64,000 bases of DNA, taken from contig CM073891.1 of NCBI GenBank assembly GCA_037176705.1, positions 53,942,571 through 54,006,570 on the forward strand, read 5' to 3'. This DNA is from Molossus alvarezi. Lineage: Eukaryota > Chordata > Mammalia > Chiroptera > Molossidae. A program made the translations under genes and the position numbers. The notes under the pieces are model-generated. The model ran no database searches. It was not told the DNA's origin and saw only the letters and a list, made by a program, of their open reading frames with translations. Numbering within the stretch: position 1 is the first letter of the stretch; each line of letters opens with the position of its first letter. Shown piece by piece: positions 23,290-33,445 of the stretch.

Positions 23290-24170
23290 CATAATAAGTG
23301 AAACATTGAATCTGTAGAATGCTTTGGGTAGTATGAACATTTTAACAATATTGTCTTCTAACTCATGAACATGAAATGTCTTTCCATTTATTTGTATCTT
23401 TATCAATTTCTTCCAACAATGTCTTATAGTCTTCAGTGTTATAGGTTTTATTACTTCCTTGGTTAAATTTAGTCTTAGGAATTTTATTCTTTTTGATGCA
23501 ATTTTAAATGGGATTTATTTCTTAATTTCTCTTTTTGATAATTCATTATTCATGTATAGAAATGCCACATTTTATTTTGTATACTGCAACTTTATTAAAT
23601 TCATTTATTAGTTCTACCAGTGTAATGTCTGCAGTCCGGGGAGTCACATGACCTGGGAGTCACATGGCCATGGAAATGGACAGTCAGAGGAGAAATCGAA
23701 ACCTAACTCAGAACAATCCGATGTGGCTGAGGCGACACTCCTGGTCACATCCCACCACCTTTCCCAGACAATCAACATATGCCACACACAAATCTCTCCA
23801 GCAGCTAGGCAGTCACCTGAAGCCACACCTAATTACCCCACCCAGGTCCCTAATGTTCCTATAAATCTTCCTGGGGCAAAAGTAGCCACGCAACTTTTCT
23901 GACCCCCACCACGTGGACCAGTGAACCTCACCCTTGAATGCTTCAATAAAACTTTCACCACTTTTGTGGCTCCATTTCTCTTTCTTCCTCGGCAAGATAC
24001 CTTACAACCAGGTTTTCGGTTGAGTCTGTTGGATTTTCTATGTATAGTATCATATCCTCTGCAAATAGTGACTGTTTTACTTCTTTCTTCCCACTATAGA
24101 TGCCTTTTATTTCTTTTTCTTATCTAATTGCTATGGCTGATACTTCCAATGTTAAGCTCCTTGACATTGG
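23290..24170 (-). mobile_element. Old LINE-1 ORF2 fragment, split by a solo LTR
   Basis: 23290-23620 and 24012-24170 are the reverse complement of the LINE-1 reverse-transcriptase region: ATTGTCTTCTAACTCATGAA, CTTCCTTGGTTAAATTTAGT, then TCTATGTATAGTATCATATC and CTGCAAATAGTGACTGTTTT, the complement of the coding region around the FADD active site. Comparison with the homologous stretch of the full-length element (about 43920-44300) shows the same order with much more decay. The two halves are separated exactly by the LTR at 23621-24006. Confidence 0.85.
23621..24006 (+). mobile_element. Solo LTR of an endogenous retrovirus, 386 bp
   Basis: Clean LTR anatomy: starts TGTAATGTC and ends CCTTACA (TGTAA…TTACA inverted termini), flanked by an exact 5-bp target duplication ACCAG (23616-23620 and 24007-24011). 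A TATA-like TATAAAT is at 23860-23866 and an AATAAA signal at 23945-23950. Several CpGs persist (CAGTCCGGGG, GAGGCGACAC, CCACGTGG), suggesting a fairly young or slowly decayed copy. There is no internal retroviral sequence, so the provirus was probably reduced by LTR-LTR recombination. The family is not identified. Confidence 0.85.
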
Positions 24171-24194
24171 TCTATCAATGTTTGTATGAATGAA

Positions 24195-25280
24195 TATGAC
24201 TCCAAAGGCAAGGTAAAGGGAAACAAAAATAGATAAATGAGACTACATCAAAAGAAAAAGCTTCTGCACAGCAAAGGAAACCACCAACAAAATTAAAAGA
24301 CTACCTACTAAACGGGAGAAGATATTTATTTGCAAATTATACTTTTATAAGAAATAAATATCCAAAATACATAAGAAACACACAACTCAGCAACATATAA
24401 CAAACAACCCAATTAAGAAATGGGCAGAAGATCTGAATAGATATGTCTGGGGGAAAAAAGGCAAAAAAACATACAAATGGCCAATAGGCACATGAAAAGA
24501 TTTTCAGCATCACTAATTATCAGAAAAATGCAAACCCAAACCACAACGAGATACACCCTCAGACATGTTAGAATGGTTATTGTAAAAAGACAGGAAAGAA
24601 CAAGGGTTGGAGAAGATGTAGAGAAAAGGGAACCTTGCACATTGTTGATGGGAACGTAAATTGGTGCAGCCACTATGGAAACTGTATGGAGATTCCTCAG
24701 AAAATTAAGATTAGACCTACCTTATAACGCAACTATTCCACTTCTGGGTATTTATTCAAAGAAAAGGAAACCACTAATTTGAAAAGATATATACACCCCT
24801 CTGTTTACTGCAGTATTATTAAAAATAGCCAAGGTATGAAAACAACCTAAGTGTTCATCAATGAATAAAGAATACACACACACACACACACATACACACA
24901 CAATGGAATATAGCTTAGTCATATAAAAAATGAAATCTTGCTATTGGCAACAACATGGACTTGAGGGTATTATGCTAAGTGAAATAAATCATGTGGAGAA
25001 GGACAAATATTGTATGATTGCACTTATATGTGAAATCTAAAAGAAAATGAACAAAAACAAACCCATAGATACAGAGAACAGACTGATAGTTACCAGAGGG
25101 GAAAAGGATTGGGGTTGATGAAAGGGGTGAAAAGGATCAATTATATGATGAAAGATTAGAACTAGATTTAGAATGTTGAACACTATGTAGTGTATGCAAA
25201 TATATAAGTATAATGTTGTACACCTGAAATATATGTAATTTTATATACCAATTTTACTAGAAATAAAGCAAAATGCACTC
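24195..25280 (+). mobile_element. Old LINE-1 ORF2 3' part and 3' UTR
   Basis: Begins CAAAGGCAAGG…GACTACATCAAAAG, runs through the ORF2 C-terminal region (GGTTGGAGAAGATGTAGAGA; CCACTTCTGGGTATTTATTC) and ends in a 3' UTR of an older type: GTTGTACACCTGAAATATAT and CCAATTTTACTAGAAATAAA. It differs from the bat-lineage 3' UTR of the copies at 19.2, 21.5 and 42.3 kb, so it is an older subfamily (L1MA/L1MB-like by memory). With the inverted block just upstream it may be one 5'-inverted insertion. It contains a (CA)n run at about 24871-24900. Confidence 0.82.
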
Positions 25281-27249
25281 TTTTCCTACAAGTGAAAAAA
25301 AAGGGGGGGGAAAATGAACATGGTCAATGGAGAGAGAGAGAGAGAGCAGTTTATGCGAACATTTTTGAAAACTGGCACAATAACCTAGTAACAATAATTA
25401 TTGCAGGGGAGAGAAACTGTGTATCTATGACCAGGAATGGAAGAAAACTGAATTTTTATAACATATCCTTTTTACATTTTAGATCTGGTACCATTTTTAA
25501 TAACCTATTTATTGTAAATGTTTGAATATTATTTTAAAGTATACAATCAAAAGGCAAGTCAGTCCAAAGTTCAGCACTGTAACATCTGTAAAAAAAAATC
25601 ATGTATTGACTAAGAAGAAATAACTTATGTTTCTATCTATATAGATTCATTGAACTGATGTAGTCATCATGACAGAAATAATTTAACTCATATCCATTAC
25701 TGTGGATACTAACCATTGCAGAACTGATCAATCTTTTAGGATTCAGTGTTTGAACACCAACCTGTAATGGGCAATTAAGTCACTCGCATTGGTTTGTCTA
25801 TAGTGCTTTCTAATGTCATGGAAAAATAAAGATGTAAAAATATTTTTAAAAAAATGTAATTGTAGCTTTTTACAGGTTTGAGCTATGCAAAAATCTTGTG
25901 TCTTTTTTTCCATAAGTGTACCACAAGGGTTCATTCAATTGCAAATTACAGTGCAAACTATGATCAGTGTCTTCAACGTAGTCAGTGTTGTTTTCCATCA
26001 TCAAACAAAAGATGATGCTTAATTAATATCTTTAAGCACATTGTAACAATTAAGTTTGGTATAACTCTTACCATTTTTATATAAAGCACTTAAGTTTTCT
26101 CAGATTATAGAAATTTTTGTTTTATTAGAATCAGGATGTAATTTCATGCAGACAATGATATCTGTGTCCAAATGACAAAAACCAAGCAGAGTATTTTATT
26201 AGTTTTTGTCCATATGAAGCCAAATAGCCATTTTTAATACCTTGTTAAAACACTTAATTCACTTGTATTTACATAAAACCAATTAGTAAATATAAAAGTT
26301 GTTTAGTTATAAATTTCTTCTTTATTAATAACAAATCTCAAGTCAGCATTTAAAAATAAATCTACTGGAAATAGCTTCTCTCCACTGTTTGTTATTCCTG
26401 TAGATACCTTCTTTTATTGCATCTCAATAGCATCTAACTCCATTTAGAAATTTTTTAAAAATGTGTCTTTAAGTCAGTTAATAAATTGTATTTCTCTTTC
26501 AAAATACAGCTTAATTTTACATGAACAGAACACGTTATGTGAATGCTACAATAAACTTAATCACATTTTTTGAAATCATGCTTTTTTCCCATATATTTTG
26601 AGAGTAAATTTATTTATGTATCTCATTCACTACAAAGTTGATCAAATGGGGAACTCCCTTAAGTCATCAGGTTTTGCCTTCAGATTATCTTGGCAAAGGT
26701 ATGTCATAAGAAGAAAAATGGGTTAATAATTCTCATTCATTGATGGCTTAGAGAGAGAAGCTCATCAGTATTATTGTTTTTATAAAATATTTCCTATCTG
26801 TTTTTTAATAAAAAAGAAGGATCATATATAAGACATTTCTAGCTTCAGTTATGTCTAAACACAGAGAATGGGATTTTCTACTCAGTATGATTCTTAACAG
26901 TTTATTCTCCCTTTTAGTAGGTGTTTTGATATCTGTTGTATCAACATTTTAAATTTTATTAATTTCTATTCTTCAATGCTATGGCTTCAATTCATCGTTT
27001 CTTTAATACTTTTTATTCCTACCATAATCATTTTGCAAATACCATGTTTGCTAATTTTGAATGATGTAAGTGTCATAAGGCACATTATAATAGTTTATAA
27101 CAATAGTTTAATTTATCCATGTAACAATTAAGTGGAAATGATAGTTCAGATACTGGGTTAATATCTGAGATGATTTAGACATGATTTCTGCCCTCAAGGA
27201 GCTCAGTTTATTGAGAGGAAAAGTAAACAGATAAGCACAATCTCACATC
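25281..27249. other. Unique AT-rich DNA, no gene seen
   Basis: No supported gene. A short G8 run and a (GA)n patch lie at 25300-25346. A segment at about 27150-27240 (GACATGATTTCTGCCCTCAA; GGAGCTCAGTTTATTGAGAG) resembles an L2 3' end. Confidence 0.5.
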
Positions 27250-27425
27250 ATATCTTCCTTTCTTATGTATGAAATCATATGATTTAGGCTTATAATTTTA
27301 AAAACTAAAAATATCACCCATGAATATGTTGTTGGTAATTACAGGTGTGCCCAAACTACAATTTATATTTTCATTAAAAGTTAGTAATATAATAAACCCA
27401 AGTTACTTAAATTTATTAAATTGCA
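27250..27425 (+). repeat. Locally duplicated segment, copy 1
   Basis: About 175 bp that reappears at 30131-30535: shared blocks are GAAATCATATGA(T/C)TTAGGC, GATGAATATGTTGTTGGTAA-type sequence, AGGTGTGCCCAAACTACA and AAGTTACTTAAAT. It lies about 2.9 kb from its partner in the same orientation. It is not a SINE, LINE or LTR that I recognise. Confidence 0.75.
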
Positions 27426-28345
27426 CCATGGATGCACACAGGAGAGAACATCGAACTTGCCTGGAGGCAAACAGAAATATTTCCACACAAATATTGGATA
27501 TTAGTTTCTAAGGGTCTATTTATTTTCATTACCAGCATCTTCTACTTCTTCACTATAAGTCTTATTAAAGTAAAATTAATTATTTTACACTGCATAATCT
27601 AGAAAATAAAATATTGAGATTTTTACCTTGTATACTAATTTGTTTGGCTCTAATTAACTGAGATTTTACTGTTATAAACATGTTTCCTGAATGTCAATAA
27701 AACATGTTTATGTACAGCAAAAATAAATATAAAGTGTAATGGATTATTTATATTTACACATAGAGTTCAGAATATCTGACCCGCTGAGGCATAAGCTAAA
27801 ATGTCACTTGAGATATTTAAAAAGACTAAAATTAAATTGACTGTTTGATTTTTTTCCATCAAGATTTTATTCACATTTGCCTTATTTTCCTTATGAATTT
27901 TAACTTCAATTCACAATTTACTTATGCTAATAATTTCTAGATCTCATTCCTTTTCCTTGTTACTGAAAACATAACACCATTTTTAATAATCAAAGTAGTT
28001 AAAACTGAGATGAAAAATAATTTCCTCCATGCAATTCAGAGAAAATTCAGATAACTCATTTTGTGACCTAAAATTGAACGCCATCATTGGTTAGCAAGTT
28101 GGTGAGTAAAGTGTATTGGACATAAGTAAATGAGTGTCCACTTGACATTCATAAGTCTCTGGCTGTGTTATTTAGCATAATGTGATAATGTAAATAAGAT
28201 TTTCTTAATGAAAAGTGATGATTTTAGTTGAAATTTTATTTTAAAATCTAATGAATACAGGTATTTGGGGTTAGACCAAGTCTCAACAATGTTAAGGAAA
28301 AAGACTATCGATTATAATGCATGGCTTCATTGGTGAGACATTGTC
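27426..28345. other. Unique AT-rich DNA, no gene seen
   Basis: No gene or recognised repeat between the first duplicated segment and the LINE-1 insertion. Confidence 0.55.
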
Positions 28346-30127
28346 AGTTTTTTTTTCTTTATTGTTGAAACTAAGAGACATTTCTTCTTTTTCCCCCAGT
28401 GATGTGCTCCTCCCTACTCCTGCCTTCACCACACTGCTGTCTGTGTCCATTGGTTGTGCATATATGTGCATAAGTTCTTTGGTTTATAGATTCCTGTCCT
28501 CCCAGCCCCCCTTTCCTCTGAGGTTTGTCAGTCTGTTCCCTACTTCCATGTCTCTGGATCTATTTTGTTAGTCAACTTATTCAAATAAGTGAAATCATGT
28601 GGTACTTGTTTTTCTCTGACTGGCTTATTTCACTTAACATAATACTCTCCAGGTTCCTCCATGTAGTCTCAAAGGATAAGAGATTTTTCTTTCTTACAGC
28701 TACATAGTATTCCATTGTATAAATGTACCACAGCTTTTTTATCTACACATCTACTTATAGATACTTGGGCTGTTTCCAGATCTTAGCTATTGTAAATAGC
28801 ACTGCTATGGACATAGGAATACATATATTCTTTCTGATTGCAGTTTCAAGATTCTTAGCATATATTCCTTGAAGTGGCATTTCCATTTTTAGTTTTTTGA
28901 GGAAACACCATATTGTTTTCCATAGTGGCTGCATCAGTCTGCTTTCCAAACAGCAGTGTACTAGTGTCCCCTTTTCTCCACACCCTCGCCAGCACTTGTT
29001 TGATGATTTGTTGATAGTAGCCATTCTGACAAGTGTGAGGTGATACCTCATAGTTTTAATTTGCAGCTCTCTGATGATTAGTGATGTTGAGAATTTTTTT
29101 ATATGTCCCTTGGCCATTTTTATGTCCTCTTTAAAGAGTTTCTATTCAGGTCCTCTGCTCATTTTTTGATTGGATTCTTTGTCTTCCTTTTGTTGAGTTA
29201 TATGAATACTTTATATATTTTTGAAATTAACCTCTTATCAGATTTGCCAACAAAACATTAAGGTACCTGGGAATAAGGAGATAAAAGAACTTTTCTCAGA
29301 AAACTATAGGACATTGAAGAAAGAGAGGAAGATATAAAAAAGTGGAAGCATATATCATGTTCATGGATTGGAAGAATCAACATGATTAAAATGTCCATAC
29401 TACCCAATCCAATTTATAGATTCAATGCAATTGTTATTAAAATACCAAAGGCATATTTCACAGATCTAGAACAAATACTTCAAGTTTATATGGAACCCAA
29501 AAGACCCTAAATAGCCACAGTAATTTTTTAAAAAAGAGGAACAAAGCTGGAGCGATCACAATTCCAGATATCATGTTATACTACAAAGCCATTTAATCAA
29601 AACAGCCTGGTACTGGCACAAGAATAGGCATGTAGATCAGTGGAATGGAACAGAGAACCCAGAAATGGACCCAAGGTAACATGCTCAATTAATATTTGAC
29701 AAAGGTGGCAAGAGCATACAGTGGAGTAAAGACAGTTTCTTCAATAAATGGTGTTCAGAAAAGTGGATAAGTACATACCAAAAAAAATGAAACTAGACCA
29801 CCAACTTACTCCATACACAAGAAAAAAACTCAAAATGGATAAAAGACTTAAATGTAACTCATAAAACTAAAAATTTTAGAAGAAAATGTAGGCAGCAATA
29901 TCTCAGACATCACACATAGCAGAATTTTCACCAATATGTCTCCTAGGGCAAGAGAAACAAAGAAAAATGTCAGTAAATGGGACTACATCAAACTAAAAAG
30001 CTTCTGCACAGGAAAAGAAACCAGCATCAAAGTGTAAAGGTAACCCACTGTATGGGAGAACATATTTGTCCATGATACATTAGATAAGAAGCTAATTATC
30101 AAAATATATATGGTAATCATACAATTC
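28346..30127 (-). mobile_element. LINE-1 with 5' inversion, minus strand
   Basis: 28346-about 29253 is the reverse complement of a LINE-1 3' UTR and ORF2 C-terminus, starting with poly-T. About 29254-30127 is the direct orientation of more upstream ORF2 sequence (GGTACCTGGGAATAAGGAG to GCTAATTATCAAAATATATA). Both pieces contain the same 'GATAAGA(A/G)G(C/T)TAAT…AAAATATATA' stretch, so the junction carries a small overlap, as twin priming can leave. The flanks GTCAGTTTTT (about 28344) and TTCAGTTTTT (about 30125) look like the target duplication. The ORF2 frame across 28755-29117 on the minus strand is broken. Confidence 0.87.
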
Positions 30128-30130
30128 AGT

Positions 30131-30535
30131 TTTTAAATATCTTTCTTATATATGAAATCATATGACTTAGGCTTCACAATTTTTTTTTCTTTATTGATTT
30201 TAGAAGCAGAGAAGGAGAGAGGGAGAGAGAGAGAAACATCAATGAGAGAGAACATTGATTGGCCACCTCCTGCATGCCCCCCACTGGGGATTTGGCCCAC
30301 AACTTGGGCATATGACCTGACAGTGAATTAAGCCAGTGACCTCTTGGTGCATGGGCTGGTGCTCAACCACTGAGTCACACCTGCCAGATGAGGATTCCCA
30401 ACTTTGAATACTGAACACATCACTGATGAATATGTTGTTGGTAATAATAGGTGTGCCCAAACTACAGTTTATTTTTGCATAAAATAAATGTACTTTATAC
30501 TTCTAAAGTACTTAAATATATTTTAAATAGATATA
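30131..30535 (+). repeat. Locally duplicated segment, copy 2, split by a SINE
   Basis: Homologous to 27250-27425; the match runs 30132-30180 and resumes about 30392-30535 on the other side of a SINE. It begins directly at the right edge of the LINE-1 insertion. By eye roughly four fifths of positions agree with copy 1, so the duplication is not recent. Confidence 0.7.
30181..30391 (-). mobile_element. VES-type SINE (older subfamily)
   Basis: Minus-strand SINE: TTTCTTTATTGATTTTAGAA, GA-rich body, CATCAATGAGAGAGAACATT, TGGGGATTTGGCCCACAACT, and GAGTCACACCTGCCAG at a damaged head. Imperfect target duplication CTTCACAATTTT / ATTCCCAACTTT around it. It interrupts copy 2 of the local duplication and so is younger than the duplication. 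Confidence 0.87.
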
Positions 30536-31070
30536 TAAAAGTAGAAACCTCAATTAAGGATAAAAGAAAATATTTAGATAATTATCCACATTGAGCAGTA
30601 TCTGAAATTTAGTAGAAAGGGGAAATTTATCACCAGAAAAATAGAAGTTCAAGATTTGTAGAAGAGTGTAATTATGTCATTTTCCACATGCTCTTTTAAG
30701 CTCTGAAAGGTAAAAGACAAAATAGAACACAGAACACATATGTGAGATGTTTTCTGTTTCTACTTTGCAACCCACATCCTGCTATAATATATGATGATTG
30801 TGTTTTTCTTCTGCTAAGTTAAAAATTTTGTATGGTTACAAATCAATGTAAAACTATAATTGCTAGAAAGAAGTGAATCTAGCAGAAGTCATATTTCTAA
30901 TGTGTTAGCAGTATCTTTGTACATTTAGAGCAGGAGTGGGGAACCTTCTTTCTGCAAAGGGCCATATGAATATTTCTAACATCATTCACAGGCCATACAA
31001 AATTATCAACTTAAAAATTAGACTTTTATATTTGGTCAAACACTTAATTAACTCAACCCTAATGTGATGG

Positions 31071-32770
31071 TTAGAATTGTTTCTCTTTGGTGAGGTGTGT
31101 GATATTAGCTGGTATTGATGATGTTGCTACTCGCAACTGCTTTTCTAGGTTTTCATGGTTAGTCTGGAACACACTTGACTCTTTGCGATGTAAGTTTTGA
31201 AAAGAACTGCTTGCAGCAATAAGTTGTTTGGAACACAGATGCATATTTTAATGTGTGTCTTCTCAAAATGGGAAATTCATCATTGCTTATGGAACGTGTA
31301 TAGAACTCAAGCAGTGGGAACTTGTACCTACCTTTTAACTCATTATTGCTTTGCAGCTGAATGATTTTGTGTTGTAGGTTATCAGGCACATCAGCTGGTT
31401 CCATATTGAATGGTGTAACCAAGATGTTCAGTTCCATTTGTTTACTATTTACATCCTTGAATCTTTCATTAAATGCCTCAGTTAGTTTTGCACATTCACC
31501 AGCATATTCCAGTGTCCTAGAAGGGTTCAAGTTACACTTCCCACAGCTTTAATTTAGCTTCAAATTATTTCACATTTGAAAGCAGGGAGCTGAGACGTTG
31601 GTTGGGGCCCTATAGCTTGACGGTCAGCTCTGAGAGGTACTACTTGGTAACGTCCACCTTGAATGCTAAATTACACAGCCACTTGCTATCATTGAGTTCC
31701 ATGACAGGTTTTCCCTTCATCTCCATGAACTGCTTGCCTTCATCCCGCAGTTCATAAAACCTCATGAGCATGTTCCCACGACTCAGCCACTGCACTTCAC
31801 AGTGATAAAAAAGATCAATGTACTCAGAGTCAAGGCCATTCAGTAACTCCTTAAACTGGCAGCTGTTAAACTGTCTGCTTTTGACAAAATTTACACAGGA
31901 CACAACAGTTGATATCACATTGTTGACCCACAATGACTGTGCACAGGGACTTTCTTGGTGTGTGTTGCAGTGGCATGTAATTAAATCACTTAGATCAAGA
32001 CTAAGACTATTCAGTTGTTTCTTGACAAATGCAATTAACCCTTTCTGTGAGCCAACCATGGCTGGAGCTCCATCTGTTGTAAGACCATTTAACTTTTCAA
32101 ATGTTAGCTCAAGGTTTTAAATTGATAAAACAAGTCTGTCAAACAAGTCTTCACCTGTTGCAGTGCCACGCATGGCTTCCGGTGACAGCAGTTCCTTTGG
32201 CGTGTCAAACTCAGCAGTTATCCCATGAATGAAAATGGCCAGTTGAGCAGTATTTGTTACTTCATCCATCATCTCATCACAAGCCAGAGAGAATTTGGAA
32301 ATCTCCTGCAGAATCCTTCAGTGTTTTTGCATACATATAAATATCTTGTGCTAAATCAGTCATCAGATCTGAGACGGTTCTCCGAGACAAACTAACACAA
32401 ACAATTTTACTTTGTCTGGTGCTAGCTCCACAGCAGCCACCATGCACTCTCACAAACTCCCTGTACATGAGGACTCAGTTTCTTTGTGATTAGCTCACTC
32501 ACTACTTAACCGAATAATGTTGTCTCTGTCACAAGGAGGCCGAGTGAAAGTAATTTTTGTGATTCCAAACTGCTGAAGAGCATTGACTCTATTCAGACAC
32601 ATTTGGCCTCCTGATTCACTGAATGTAGCATGTTTTGAGCTGTAATGACACTCCAGGTTGGCTTTTAGGCACACAGGCTTCCCTTTGACTTAAAAAAAAA
32701 AATCATTTATCCATTTCTCTAGGAAAGATACATGTTCTGCATCAACTTTTCCTTTCTTTGTAGTCGCCAT
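31071..32770 (-). pseudogene. hAT transposase with BED zinc finger, inactivated (copy 2)
   Basis: On the minus strand the gene starts ATG GCG ACT ACA at 32770 and the last codon group ends in a TAA at 31071-31073, about 1.7 kb or ~565 codons. The order matches copy 1: BED region, CHCNTHQESPCAQ near 31940-31990, and the dimerisation region FPILRRHTLKYASVF near 31230-31275. About 30 nt are missing in the finger: sequence passes directly from the first Cys codon area (TGTGTGCCTA) to AAAGCCAACCTG, deleting the second zinc-binding Cys. Other frame breaks divide it into separate open pieces (31159-31530, 31640-32059, 32277-32468). It cannot make active transposase. Confidence 0.88.
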
Positions 32771-32922
32771 TTGTAGGATGTCACACCACTTAAATTTTAA
32801 TAACTATCCAGTGACGGGATTATTTTGCTTTGATCATTGTTCTAATTCTGCAGCTTGGATTTGGAACATATCCAACCTCTATATCATTGACTCTTGAAAT
32901 CTTTTCTGTGTACTGTAATTTC

Positions 32923-32945
32923 CTGTACTGTACTGTACTGTACTG
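32923..32945. repeat. (CTGTA)n short tandem repeat inside hAT copy 2
   Basis: CTGTACTGTACTGTACTGTA-type pentamer array, about five units, followed by GTGTACTGTAATC. In copy 1 the same place (about 11665-11680, GTTACAGTACAC) has a single unit, so the array expanded after this copy was inserted. Confidence 0.85.
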
Positions 32946-33445
32946 TGTACTGTAATCTTTATCTGAGATTCAGTTTTTGTGAGGATTATTGATCATGGAT
33001 ATGTGGATAAACATTGGTTTGGAGTTATCATCTGTGTCTACAATATCGTTGTCAATCATCAGAGGCCAGGTCATCAACGTTGCCACCTCTAGTCACATCT
33101 CAACTCATCATTACTGGATTGCTGCAGTTTCACCACAGTGTGTTAACACTTTCTCAATATGTACACTCCCAGCCTACCTGGTACTGACCATCCTCTGAGT
33201 AGCCTACATGTCTGTCCTATCATGTTCTCATATGTGTCTGATTTATTCCATAATGGATGTTCCTTGCTTGTCCCTCAAAATTTACTCTGTCATTATGATT
33301 CACCTAATATAAATTTATGTTGCTATGAAAAAAATTCCTAGATTTATTGAATTTCAAGTCCTGCCTGTGGTTGCCTTGGCAGGGCCAGAGTATATGATTT
33401 CAAAGACCTTATATGGCCCCTCAGGCCAGACATTCCCCAACCCTG

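Larger units (their letters stand above)
30931..33445 (-). mobile_element. Autonomous hAT DNA transposon, decayed, copy 2
   Basis: Same family as 10579-13796, inverted. Its left end CAGGAGTGGGGAACC is identical to the (inverted) right end of copy 1; its right end reads CAGGGTTGGGGAATG on the minus strand. Length 2515 bp with no nested insertion, so it gives the native element size. The flanking 8-mers (ATTTAGAG and GATAGGGC) do not match well; a 7-of-8 match TAGAGCAG/TAGGGCAG exists but is offset from the termini, so the target duplication is unresolved. By eye the two copies differ at roughly 10-15 percent of aligned sites in the transposase C-terminus. Confidence 0.9.
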
